Part shown: positions 6,447 to 13,907 of the stretch, piece after piece
Numbering within the stretch: the stretch's first letter is position 1
Layout of the letters: every line of letters begins with the position of its first letter
Origin: AC-69 sp036519575
GTDB taxonomy: Bacteria; Actinomycetota; UBA4738; HRBIN12
DNA length: 15,875 nt
Direction: 5' to 3'
Assembly (NCBI GenBank): GCA_036519575.1
Contig: DATDKZ010000173.1
Location: forward strand, 1 to 15,875
Made by a program: the position numbers and the translations under genes
Notes under the pieces: model-generated
Database searches by the model: none
What the model saw: the letters and a program-made list of their open reading frames with translations, nothing else
What the model was told of the DNA's origin: nothing

Positions 6447-6505
6447 TCGCCAGGGCCCGGTCCCTCTAGAGTTTGCCGAGCGCAGGAGAGAGCCAAGGAG
6501 GAAGG
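6447..6505 (+). promoter_or_regulatory. fabG-acpP gap with a strong acpP ribosome binding site and a possible internal promoter
   Basis: This 59-bp gap is the only real one inside the fab operon. AAGGAGG at 6495-6501 is a near-perfect Shine-Dalgarno sequence 4 nt before the acpP ATG, by far the strongest in the operon. CTCTAGAG (6464-6471) is an 8-bp palindrome containing most of a -10-like TAGAGT (6467-6472), but no -35 is recognisable. The arrangement fits high, independent expression of ACP. The ribosome site is confident; the promoter is weak. Confidence 0.6.
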
Positions 6506-6754
6506 ATGGACAAGGAAGAGATCGAGGCCCGGGTCCGCAAGGTCCTGTCGGAGCAACTGGCCGTGGACGAGGGTCAGGTGACCCCCGACGCCCGGTTCGC
6601 CGAGGACCTGAACGCGGACTCGCTCGACCTCGTGGAGGCCGTCCTGGCCCTCGAGGAGGAGTGGAACATCGAGATCCCCGAGGAGGAGATGGACGGCGTG
6701 AAGACCGTGGGGCAGGCCGTCCAGCTCGTGGCCTCCAAGCTCGGTGTCAGCTGA
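6506..6754 (+). CDS. acpP: Acyl carrier protein AcpP
   Basis: Small acidic carrier whose phosphopantetheine arm holds the growing fatty acyl chain for FabD, FabH, FabG and FabF. The 82-aa product has the four-helix ACP pattern and the prosthetic-group site NADSLDLVEAV with Ser39 in Asp-Ser-Leu. It is strongly acidic (EEEWNIEIPEEEMD after the site), as ACPs are, and length is typical (75-85 aa). Start is the ATG at 6506, directly after the AAGGAGG site; an in-frame codon at 6473 would add 11 residues lying upstream of this site and is unlikely. The gene ends inside the start of fabF, an 11-bp overlap, so fabF translation is probably coupled. Between fabG and fabF it is clearly the primary-metabolism ACP and not a polyketide one. 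Confidence 0.97.
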   Translation: MDKEEIEARVRKVLSEQLAVDEGQVTPDARFAEDLNADSLDLVEAVLALEEEWNIEIPEEEMDGVKTVGQAVQLVASKLGVS

Positions 6755-7982
6755 ACGCAAGGTCGTGATCACCGGCATCGGGCCGGTCACGCCGATCGGC
6801 ATCGGCGTCGATGACTTCTGGGCCGGTGCGATCTCGGGCAGGAGCGGGATCCGAAGGATCACGAGGTTCGACCCCTCTGATCTGCCGGTGAAGCTGGCGG
6901 GAGAAGTCGATGGGTTCGCCGTCTCGAACTGGCTGGACGCGAAGGAGGCGCGGCGGACCGACCGGTTCGTCCACTTCTCGATTGCGTCGGCCAAGCTGGC
7001 ATGGGAGGACGCAGGGAACCCGGAGATCAAGGCGGACCGGGGCGGCGTCGTGTTCGCCACCGGCATCGGCGGGATCGAGTGGCTGTTGAACCAGCACAAG
7101 GTGTTGCTGGAAAAGGGCCCGGGCCGGGTGAGCCCGTTCATGGTCCCCGCCCTCATGGCCAACGCCGCCGCCGGCCACATCGCGATGGCATTCGGGCTGA
7201 TGGGTCCGAACTTCTGCACCGTGTCCGCATGCGCGTCCGGGGCGCACGCGATCGGTGAGGGCTATCGCATGATCCGGGACGGGATGCTCGACCTCGCCAT
7301 CGTGGGGGGCTCCGAGGCGGCCACCCTGCCGCTGACCGTGGCCGCGTTCGCGCAGATGACGGCGCTCACGAAGAACCCGGACCCGGAGACCGCGAGCCGC
7401 CCCTTCGACGCCGATCGTGACGGGTTCGTGCTCTCCGAGGGCGCATGCGCGCTGATCATTGAACCGGAGGACGCCGCACGGGCCCGGGGAGCCAATGTGT
7501 ACGCGGAGGTCGTTGGTTACGGGGCCTCGGACGACGCCTTCCACATCACAGCACCCGACCCCAAGGGTTCCGGGGCGGCACTGGCCATCCGTCTGGCGTT
7601 GGAGGACGCGGACGTTGAGCCCGCGGCGGTGGACTACGTCAACGCGCACGGCACATCGACGCCCCTGAACGATGCCTCCGAGACCGCGGCCCTCAAGGCT
7701 GCGCTCGGCGACGAGGTCGCGCACGAGGTGGCCGTGTCCTCCACGAAGTCGATGACCGGACACATGCTGGGGGCGGCGGGAGCGGTGGAGGGCGCGGTGT
7801 GCGCGCTGGCTATCCAGAATGGCGTCATCCCCCCGACGATTCACTACCGCACGCCCGATCCGGATTGTGACCTGGACTACGTGCCGAACGAGGCGCGAGA
7901 CGCCGACGTTCGCCTGGCAATCTCCAACTCGTTCGGGTTCGGCGGCCAGAACGCCGTCGTCGCCTTCCGCAGCACGTCCTGA
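6744..7982 (+). CDS. fabF: Beta-ketoacyl-ACP synthase II FabF
   Basis: Elongating condensing enzyme that joins acyl-ACP with malonyl-ACP. The 412-aa product shows the full KAS I/II set: nucleophile Cys163 in TVSACASGAHA, His302 in NAHGTSTPLND, Lys335 and His340 in STKSMTGHMLGAAGA. The N-terminus VVITGIGPVTPIG and C-terminus NSFGFGGQNAVVAF are standard. FabF is preferred over FabB because of acpP-fabF order and the closer motif match. Start is a GTG at 6744 inside the 3' end of acpP (11-bp overlap). No good ribosome site precedes it, which fits translational coupling. It is the last gene of the operon. No fabZ, fabI or acetyl-CoA carboxylase genes occur in this window, so they must lie elsewhere. 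Confidence 0.97.
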   Translation: MSAERKVVITGIGPVTPIGIGVDDFWAGAISGRSGIRRITRFDPSDLPVKLAGEVDGFAVSNWLDAKEARRTDRFVHFSIASAKLAWEDAGNPEIKADRGGVVFATGIGGIEWLLNQHKVLLEKGPGRVSPFMVPALMANAAAGHIAMAFGLMGPNFCTVSACASGAHAIGEGYRMIRDGMLDLAIVGGSEAATLPLTVAAFAQMTALTKNPDPETASRPFDADRDGFVLSEGACALIIEPEDAARARGANVYAEVVGYGASDDAFHITAPDPKGSGAALAIRLALEDADVEPAAVDYVNAHGTSTPLNDASETAALKAALGDEVAHEVAVSSTKSMTGHMLGAAGAVEGAVCALAIQNGVIPPTIHYRTPDPDCDLDYVPNEARDADVRLAISNSFGFGGQNAVVAFRSTS

Positions 7983-7990
7983 CGACCGAT

Positions 7991-8014
7991 CGTTCCGCGC
8001 TCAGGGCGTGAACG
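7991..8014. terminator. Possible shared hairpin between convergent fabF and the serine hydrolase gene
   Basis: CGTTCCGC and GCG-T-GAACG form an 8-bp stem with one bulged T and a 7-nt loop, lying in the 18-bp gap and the last codons of the minus-strand gene. It could slow RNA polymerase from both sides. No T-run follows on either strand, so it is not a canonical intrinsic terminator. No better terminator is visible here. Confidence 0.3.
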
Positions 8015-9608
8015 TCCGGTAATAGGGCGCGCCGTCGAGCACGGCCCGGGTGGCCGTGCCCTCGATGACGGTGTCGAACAGGATCCGCCCGGTCGACCAG
8101 TCCTCGGCCCCCACCCGGAACCGCCCGTCGGGCAGCGGGACGAGCTCCAAGTCCTCCTCGCCCCATCCCCACAGGAACCGGAGTGATCCGCGCCTGGGCA
8201 GGATCCGGAAGTTCGAGTACCAGGGGTTGTGCGAGCGCCAGTGGCCGGCCACCGCTTCCCAACCGTTCGGTCTCTCGAACGTTGCCGCTCCCGCGTACCG
8301 ATCGTTTCCCCACCACCGGTCGCCGTGCGTCACGTGGGTCACGTGGATCCCCTCTCGCTCGAACGACAGGGGGAACCGTTCGAATCCCGGGTGGGCCACG
8401 ACGAACGCGTCGCCCTTCTGTCGCACGAGCGCCACCGGTTCGTCGTTCTCCGCCAGGAGCAACCGGCCATCCACCGCCATCAGCGTGAGCTCACCATGCT
8501 CCGAGCGATACGTGCCGGCATACTCCTCGGCCCCTTCCACATGGTCGAAAGGGATGGGATCGGGTATATCGGGCAACGGCTCGCCCCGGAACCACGCCGA
8601 CAGGGTCCTGAGGGCGAACCGCGCGGCCGGTCCGCGGTTGGCGTCCGCGTTCGCGAGGACGATGACGCCGACGCCCTCGTCTGGATCCATCTCCATCCAC
8701 GCCGAGAACCCGACGGTGGACCCGGTGTGCCCGATGGACGTGCGCCCGTCCACGATCGTGGTCTTCATCCCGTAGCCGTAGACCTCGCCCGGCGCTTCGG
8801 GATCTTCAGCGGTGGGCTCGATCAGACGTGCGAAGCTCGGTCCCGAAAGCAGGGGGTCGCCGCCCGACAGCAGCATGCGGATGTACGCGCACATGTCCTC
8901 GGCCGTGGAGCAGATCGTCCCGTCGGCGGTCGCGCTCTCGATCCACGGGGCGGAGACCAGACGATGGCTGGGGAGACGGGGCCGGTCGTCGAACGGTGGA
9001 ACGTGCCCGGTGACGCTCCGATCCCTGCCCTCCGGCGCGGTGATCGGGTCGGTCGACCCCATGTGGAGCGGGTCGAGGATCCTGGCTCGGACGAGCTCCC
9101 ACCACGGGTACCCCGTAACGGCTTCGAGGACCATGCCCAGGGCCTTGTAGCCGGCGTTGGAGTAGTGGAACCGGGTCCCCGGGGCGAAGCTGAGCCCCGA
9201 TTCGCGGAGGGCCCACAGCTCGTGCACGCCCTCGCCGGTGAAGTCCTGGCCGGTGGGCAATCCCGCGGTGTGCGTCAGGAGGTGGTGAAGGGTGACCGGA
9301 ACCGACGGCGATGGGACATCGAACCATGGCAGGTATTCAGCGACCGGCGCGTGCAGATCGAGCCGGCCCAACTCGTGCTCCTGGAGAACGGCGATGGCCG
9401 TGAACGACTTGCTGATCGAGCCGATCTGGAAACGGTCCGCGGCCCGGACCGGCTGGCCGGCGGGGAGGTCCGCACTTCCAGCGGTCACCACACCGAGCGC
9501 ACCGTCACGGCTCGTGAGGCCGATGGCCACCCCCGGCGTCTGGATCGCCGGGAGATGGCGTTCGACGAACCGGCGGACGTGGGCAACGGGATCCGCCGTC
9601 GTCCCCAT
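8001..9608 (-). CDS. Beta-lactamase-fold serine hydrolase with C-terminal beta domains
   Basis: A 535-aa member of the class C beta-lactamase / DD-peptidase / EstB-like family. Visible catalytic motifs are SISK (Ser64, Lys67), YSN (Tyr149-Asn151) and HTG (294-296, replacing KTG), plus TADGTICS before the fourth element. Residues 1-345 form the hydrolase. The rest appears to be two short beta-rich domains of lipocalin-like type: about 358-440 (EEYAGTYRSEHGELTL) and about 452-535 (VAGHWRSHNPWYSNFRIL). No signal peptide or membrane segment is seen at the N-terminus (MGTTADPVAHVRRF), so it is probably cytoplasmic, unlike true wall-cutting relatives. Likely substrates are esters, amides or D-amino-acid peptides; sequence does not tell which. 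It starts 6 bp after the ndk stop and is probably last in the valS-folC-ndk operon. It converges with fabF. Confidence 0.88.
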   Translation of the reverse strand: MGTTADPVAHVRRFVERHLPAIQTPGVAIGLTSRDGALGVVTAGSADLPAGQPVRAADRFQIGSISKSFTAIAVLQEHELGRLDLHAPVAEYLPWFDVPSPSVPVTLHHLLTHTAGLPTGQDFTGEGVHELWALRESGLSFAPGTRFHYSNAGYKALGMVLEAVTGYPWWELVRARILDPLHMGSTDPITAPEGRDRSVTGHVPPFDDRPRLPSHRLVSAPWIESATADGTICSTAEDMCAYIRMLLSGGDPLLSGPSFARLIEPTAEDPEAPGEVYGYGMKTTIVDGRTSIGHTGSTVGFSAWMEMDPDEGVGVIVLANADANRGPAARFALRTLSAWFRGEPLPDIPDPIPFDHVEGAEEYAGTYRSEHGELTLMAVDGRLLLAENDEPVALVRQKGDAFVVAHPGFERFPLSFEREGIHVTHVTHGDRWWGNDRYAGAATFERPNGWEAVAGHWRSHNPWYSNFRILPRRGSLRFLWGWGEEDLELVPLPDGRFRVGAEDWSTGRILFDTVIEGTATRAVLDGAPYYRTFTP

Positions 9609-9614
9609 GGCGGG

Positions 9615-10019
9615 CTATCCGAAGAACAGCTTCAGCTCGCGCTCGGCTGACTCGTTCGAGTCACTCCCGTGGACGAGGTTCTCGGTGATGATCAGGCCGT
9701 AGTCGCCGCGGATCGTCCCCGGCGGGGCGAGTGCGGGATCGGTCGAACCGATCAGCGAACGGAGGACCGGGACGGCGCGCTCACCCTCCACCCGAGCCAC
9801 GACCACCGGTCCGGAGCCGATGAACTCCACGAGCTCGTCGAAGAAGGGCTTCTCCCTGTGCTCCCCGTAGTGCTCCTCGGCCGTGACCCGCTCGATGGTG
9901 ATCATTCGCAACTCGGCGAGGCGCAGCCCCTTGGCCTCGACCCGCCGGAGGACCTCACCGATGAGCCCGCGCCGCACGGCGTCCGGCTTCACGATGAGCA
10001 GCGTCGACTCCACGGCCAT
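9615..10019 (-). CDS. ndk: Nucleoside diphosphate kinase
   Basis: Transfers the gamma-phosphate of ATP to other nucleoside diphosphates through a phosphohistidine, balancing NTP and dNTP pools in the cytosol. The 134-aa product is standard length. It begins TLLIVKPDAVRRGLIGEVL, carries the catalytic His117 in NLVHGSDSNESAERE, and contains RPxxG-like GTIRGDYG before it. All key residues are intact. Start is the ATG at 10019, only 2 bp after the folC stop, with GAAAGG about 10 nt upstream inside the folC end, so translation is likely coupled. The frame stays open upstream to 10325, but that part is the wrong frame of folC. It is part of valS-folC-ndk, an arrangement also known in Streptomyces. 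Confidence 0.97.
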   Translation of the reverse strand: MAVESTLLIVKPDAVRRGLIGEVLRRVEAKGLRLAELRMITIERVTAEEHYGEHREKPFFDELVEFIGSGPVVVARVEGERAVPVLRSLIGSTDPALAPPGTIRGDYGLIITENLVHGSDSNESAERELKLFFG

Positions 10020-10021
10020 GT

Positions 10022-11305
10022 TCAGGGAGCCTTTCCGAGCGCGCGGCGCGCGTCCGCGACAGTATAGAGAGAGCCGGTCACCAGGATGAGGTCGTCGGCC
10101 CCGGCGCTGTCTCTCGCCGCCTGGAGCGCCTCGGCCACCGAGCCGAAGGCCTCCACGGGGACCCTGGCGCTGGCCAGAGACTGGGCAACGCGCTCCCCCA
10201 CAGCAGATCGAGTGCTGGCGTTGCGCGCGGCGTACGCACGGTCGGCGAGAGGGGCGAGGGCGGCCACGATGCCGTCGACGTCCTTGTTCGCCGAGATGGC
10301 GATGACGAGGTGGAGCCGGCTCCACCCGAACGCCTCGGTGAGGGCCGACACCAGCGCCTCCGCCCCGGCGGGATTGTGCGCGCCATCGACAACGATCGTC
10401 GGCCGGCGAGCCACCACCTCCAACCTCCCGGGAGTGCTGGCGGCCGACAGTGCCGTTCGAACGGCGTCGGGTGTCAGGGCCTTCTCCAGGAACGACTCCA
10501 CGGCAACGATCGCCGCCGCAGCATTCTTGGCGGCATGCTCACCGAAGAGCCCGAGCGGGACCTCCTCGTACCGGTCGAAGAGCCCGCGAACTCCGATGAC
10601 CTGCCCCCCGACGGAACGGCGGCGGTCCGAAACGGCGAAATCGCGTCCCTCGTACAGTAGTTGCGCCTCGAACGCCTCGCACCGGTCCTGGATCACCTTG
10701 AAGGCCTCCGGAGGCTGTTCCCGACACACCACCACCTTGCGGGGCTTCACGATGCCGGCCTTCTCAGAAGCGATCTGGTCCAATGTGGAGCCGAGCTCGG
10801 GGTGATCGATGGCGATGGGGCAGATCACCGCGACATCGCCGGCCACGAGGTTCGTGGCGTCCCATGAGCCGCCCATCCCCACCTCGAAGACTCCGAGCGA
10901 CACCGGCTTGTCCGAGAACCACACGAACGCGAGCGCCGTGAGCGCCTCGAAGTACGTGACCCGCTCACGCCTCGCGTCCACGAGCAGGAAGTACGGCAGC
11001 AGCCGTTCATACTCCTCGCCGAACTCCTCCTCGGAGATAGCCTCGTCGCACACGGCGATCCGTTCGGTCACCGAGTGCAGGTGCGGCGATGTGTAGAGCC
11101 CTGCCATGAGACCGTGCTCACAGGCTAGGTCCGCCACGAGGCGGGCCGTGGTGGTCTTGCCGTTCGTCCCGGTGACGTGGATCGTCGGGTACGTGAGCTG
11201 CGGGTCGTCCAGCAGCTCGGCCACCGCGGAGATCCTGGCGAGGTCGGGGACCATGCGCTCCGGTTGCCGGCCGTCGAGCTCCGCCAGCGCCTCTTCGAAT
11301 CGCAT
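10022..11305 (-). CDS. folC: Folylpolyglutamate synthase / dihydrofolate synthase FolC
   Basis: ATP-dependent ligase of the Mur ligase family that adds glutamate to dihydropteroate and/or to folates. The 427-aa product begins MRFEEALAELDGR and has the P-loop HVTGTNGKTTTARL (GTNGKTT at 46-52), the TSPHLHSVTERI motif (72-83), EVGMGGSWDATN (141-152), DHPELGSTLDQIASEKAGIVKP (split signature, 168-188) and VDGAHNPAGAEAL in the C-terminal domain. The SW in GGSWDATN, in place of the RL common elsewhere, is the actinobacterial form. Start is the ATG at 11305, 8 bp after the valS stop. The frame is open to 11626 but that part overlaps valS and is Gly/Arg-rich. Whether it has both activities or one cannot be read. 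It is the second gene of the valS operon. Confidence 0.96.
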   Translation of the reverse strand: MRFEEALAELDGRQPERMVPDLARISAVAELLDDPQLTYPTIHVTGTNGKTTTARLVADLACEHGLMAGLYTSPHLHSVTERIAVCDEAISEEEFGEEYERLLPYFLLVDARRERVTYFEALTALAFVWFSDKPVSLGVFEVGMGGSWDATNLVAGDVAVICPIAIDHPELGSTLDQIASEKAGIVKPRKVVVCREQPPEAFKVIQDRCEAFEAQLLYEGRDFAVSDRRRSVGGQVIGVRGLFDRYEEVPLGLFGEHAAKNAAAAIVAVESFLEKALTPDAVRTALSAASTPGRLEVVARRPTIVVDGAHNPAGAEALVSALTEAFGWSRLHLVIAISANKDVDGIVAALAPLADRAYAARNASTRSAVGERVAQSLASARVPVEAFGSVAEALQAARDSAGADDLILVTGSLYTVADARRALGKAP

Positions 11306-11313
11306 GGCCCGTG

Positions 11314-13854
11314 TCAGGCAGACGCGAGCGTCGTCTCGACGGCGAACGCGTCGCCCTCGATCGTCTCCAGGCGCTCGATGTTGCCGGCCTCGCGGAGATC
11401 GGCCGCCACCGCCTCGAGGATGGCCAGATGGTCGGGCTTGTCGCGGACCACCACGCGCTCGGCCCTGGCCCGCAGCGACTGCTTGTTCAGGGCCTTGAAC
11501 TTGCGAACCTCTCCCAGGACCGCGGCCGTCACGTCCAGGACCGCCGGATCCGCTCCCGCCGCCGCCTGGGCGAGCTCCGCTTCGGTGGGCCACGGTGCGA
11601 GGTGCACCGAGCCCTCCCGCCACCACGACCAGACCTCCTCTGTCACGTAGGGCAGGAACGGCCCGAACATCCGCAGGAGCACGGACAGGGCGGCGCGCAG
11701 CGCCGACACGGCCGATGCGGCCGCGTCGGCGCCGCGCCCCCCATACGCCCGTCCCTTGACCAGCTCCAGATAGTCGTCGCAGAAGCTCCAGAAAAAGCGC
11801 TCGGTCACCTCGAGGGCCCGAGCATGGTCGTACGCGGTGAACGCGCGGGTGGCCTCCCCGATGGTCTCGGCGAGCTGACGCAGCATCGATCGATCGAGCG
11901 TCTCGGTCACGACCCCGTCCGCGGCTTCGATCGAGAGCGCGAACCGCGACGCGTTCAGGACCTTGATCGTCAGCCGGCGTCCCACCTTGATCTGGCTCTC
12001 GTCGAACGCGGTGTCGGCGCCGAGGCGCGCACTCGCCGCCCAGTACCGGGCGGCATCCGCCCCGTATCGCTCCAGGAGTGGCATGGGCGTCACCACGTTC
12101 CCCTTCGACTTCGACATCTTCTTGCGCTCGGGGTCAAGGACCCATCCCGAGATGGCTGCGTTGGTCCACGGGAGCGAATCGTGCTCCAGATGCGACTTCA
12201 GCACGGTGTAGAACAGCCAGGTCCGGATGATGTCGTGGCCCTGGGGCCGGAGGTCCATGGGGAAGACGCGCCCCCACAAGTCGTCGTCCTCGCACCACCG
12301 TCCGGCGATCTGGGGCGTGAGCGATGAGGTGGCCCAGGTGTCCATCACGTCCGGATCGCCCACGAAGCCGCCGGGCGCGCCGCGCTGCTCCGCCGTGAAG
12401 CCCTCGGGCACATCGCTGGAGGGATCCACCGGCAACCGCTCCTCCGCAGCAAGTAGCGGATGCTCGTGGTCGGGCTCACCACGATCGTCGAGCGCGTACC
12501 ACACCGGGAAGGGGACCCCGAAGAATCGCTGCCGGCTAACGCACCAGTCCGTGTTCAGCCCCTCCACCCAGGACTCGTAGCGGGCCCGCATGTGCTCGGG
12601 GTGCCAGTGGAGCTCGCGGCCCCGCTTGACCAGTTCTTCCCGAAACTCGAGGGTCTTCACGAACCATTGCCGACTGGAGATGATCTCCAGGGGCCGTTCC
12701 CCACGCTCGTAGAACTTCACCGCGTGGCGGACGGGGGTCGGCGCGCCGACCAGGTGGCCCGACTGCGCCAGGAGCTCGGCGATCCGCTTGCGGGCTCGAG
12801 TGGTGGAGAGCCCGGCCAACTCCGACTGCGCTGCGATCGCGGCCACAACGTCTTTCGACTCCCACCCCGGCTGACCCCATCGCCGCGGCGCGATCGTACC
12901 GTCGCGCTGCACGACGACCCGGGTGGGAAGCGAATGGTCCCGCCACCAGATCACGTCGGTCATGTCGCCGAACGTGCAGATCATGGCGATGCCGGTCCCC
13001 TTCTCCGGGTCGGCCAGCCGATGGGCCACGATCGGCACTCGCGCCCCGAAGAGCGGGGTCAGCGCGTGCTTGCCCACCAGTTCACGGAACCGTTCGTCCT
13101 CGGGATTCACCACGAGTGCCACGCATGCGGGGATGAGCTCGGGGCGCGACGTCTCGATCTCGACCGACCCGCCGGCCTCGAGCTCGAAGTTCACCCGGTG
13201 GTACGTCCCGCTCACCTCACGGTCCTCGATCTCCGCCTGCGCCACAGCGGTCCGGAAGTCCACGTCCCACATCGTGGGGGCGTCGGCCTGGTACGTGAGA
13301 TCCCGGGTCAGGAGGCGGAGGAAGGCTCGCTGGGATGCCCGGCGGGAGCGCTCGTCGATCGTCGCGTACGTCATCGACCAGTCCACCGACAGCGCCAGGC
13401 GGCGGAACAGCTCCTCGAAGGCCCGCTCGTCCTCCGCCGTCAGCAGGCCGCACAGCTCGACGAAGTTCGGCCGCGACACCGCGACCGGCTCGCCGTTGGG
13501 TCGTTCGAGCGCGTCCGGGTCGAGGTCCCGGTCGTAGGGAAGCGAGGGGTCGCACCGGACGCCGAAGTGGTTCTGGACCCGACGTTCGGTCGGCAGGCCA
13601 TTGTCATCCCACCCCATCGGGTAGAAGACCATCTTGCCCGCCATCCGTTGGAACCGGGCGATCACGTCGGTATGCGTGTAGGACATGACGTGACCGACGT
13701 GGATGTACCCGCTGACGGTGGGGGGAGGCGTGTCGACGGCGTAGATCTCCCGGCGCGACCTCGACCGGTCGAACCGATAGGTGCCCGCGGACTCCCACCG
13801 CTCGCCCCAGATGGGCTCCAGCCCTTCGATCGTGGGCTTTTCCGGCACGGTCAT
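11314..13854 (-). CDS. valS: Valyl-tRNA synthetase
   Basis: Class Ia aminoacyl-tRNA synthetase charging tRNA-Val, with editing of mischarged threonine. The 846-aa product has the HIGH-type signature HVGH (52-55) in PPPTVSGYIHVGHVMSYTH, and KMSKS at 579-583 (RKKMSKSKGN). The editing insertion spans roughly residues 210-340, with GTGIAMICTFGDMTDVIWW. DTWATSSLTPQ before KMSKS is typical of ValS. The C-terminal part is the helical anticodon-binding domain; the long C-terminal coiled-coil arm of E. coli ValS is not obvious, which fits the shorter actinobacterial type. PMGWDDNGLPTERRVQN is likewise characteristic of that type. Start is the ATG at 13854, the first gene of valS-folC-ndk-hydrolase and divergent from the cyclase gene. 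A -10-like TAGACT ends 6 nt upstream, so the mRNA may be leaderless. Confidence 0.97.
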   Translation of the reverse strand: MTVPEKPTIEGLEPIWGERWESAGTYRFDRSRSRREIYAVDTPPPTVSGYIHVGHVMSYTHTDVIARFQRMAGKMVFYPMGWDDNGLPTERRVQNHFGVRCDPSLPYDRDLDPDALERPNGEPVAVSRPNFVELCGLLTAEDERAFEELFRRLALSVDWSMTYATIDERSRRASQRAFLRLLTRDLTYQADAPTMWDVDFRTAVAQAEIEDREVSGTYHRVNFELEAGGSVEIETSRPELIPACVALVVNPEDERFRELVGKHALTPLFGARVPIVAHRLADPEKGTGIAMICTFGDMTDVIWWRDHSLPTRVVVQRDGTIAPRRWGQPGWESKDVVAAIAAQSELAGLSTTRARKRIAELLAQSGHLVGAPTPVRHAVKFYERGERPLEIISSRQWFVKTLEFREELVKRGRELHWHPEHMRARYESWVEGLNTDWCVSRQRFFGVPFPVWYALDDRGEPDHEHPLLAAEERLPVDPSSDVPEGFTAEQRGAPGGFVGDPDVMDTWATSSLTPQIAGRWCEDDDLWGRVFPMDLRPQGHDIIRTWLFYTVLKSHLEHDSLPWTNAAISGWVLDPERKKMSKSKGNVVTPMPLLERYGADAARYWAASARLGADTAFDESQIKVGRRLTIKVLNASRFALSIEAADGVVTETLDRSMLRQLAETIGEATRAFTAYDHARALEVTERFFWSFCDDYLELVKGRAYGGRGADAAASAVSALRAALSVLLRMFGPFLPYVTEEVWSWWREGSVHLAPWPTEAELAQAAAGADPAVLDVTAAVLGEVRKFKALNKQSLRARAERVVVRDKPDHLAILEAVAADLREAGNIERLETIEGDAFAVETTLASA

Positions 13855-13860
13855 GCGCGG

Positions 13861-13866
13861 AGTCTA
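13861..13866 (-). promoter_or_regulatory. Candidate -10 element for valS (leaderless)
   Basis: On the minus strand TAGACT matches the TAnnnT -10 pattern and ends 6 nt before the valS ATG. Transcription would then start at or within a base or two of the A of ATG. No convincing -35 is seen at 17 bp, and no Shine-Dalgarno sequence lies between. Leaderless mRNAs are frequent in Actinomycetota. Inference from spacing only. Confidence 0.45.
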
Positions 13867-13894
13867 CGGGACGCTCGTGCCCGCGCACCGGCAA

Positions 13895-13900
13895 TACACT
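13895..13900 (+). promoter_or_regulatory. Candidate -10 element for the cyclase gene (leaderless)
   Basis: TACACT matches TAnnnT and ends 7 nt before the ATG at 13908, so RNA would begin at about the start codon. No Shine-Dalgarno sequence is present between them (CTCCGCC). The corresponding -35 position (about 13872-13877) shows no consensus. It mirrors the valS element on the other strand 28 bp away. Confidence 0.45.
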
Positions 13901-13907
13901 CTCCGCC

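Noticed and set aside
6452..6465. AGGG/CCCT inverted repeat after fabG as a terminator
   Set aside because: The stem is only 4 bp with no T-run, and it lies inside an operon where readthrough is expected.
6473..6505. Eleven extra residues at the AcpP N-terminus
   Set aside because: The AAGGAGG ribosome site lies between that codon and the ATG at 6506, and the extra residues are not ACP-like.
9615..11626. Extended frames of ndk (to 10325) and folC (to 11626)
   Set aside because: The upstream parts are low-complexity, Arg/Gly-rich readings across folC and valS in the wrong frame. The family starts are clear at 10019 and 11305.
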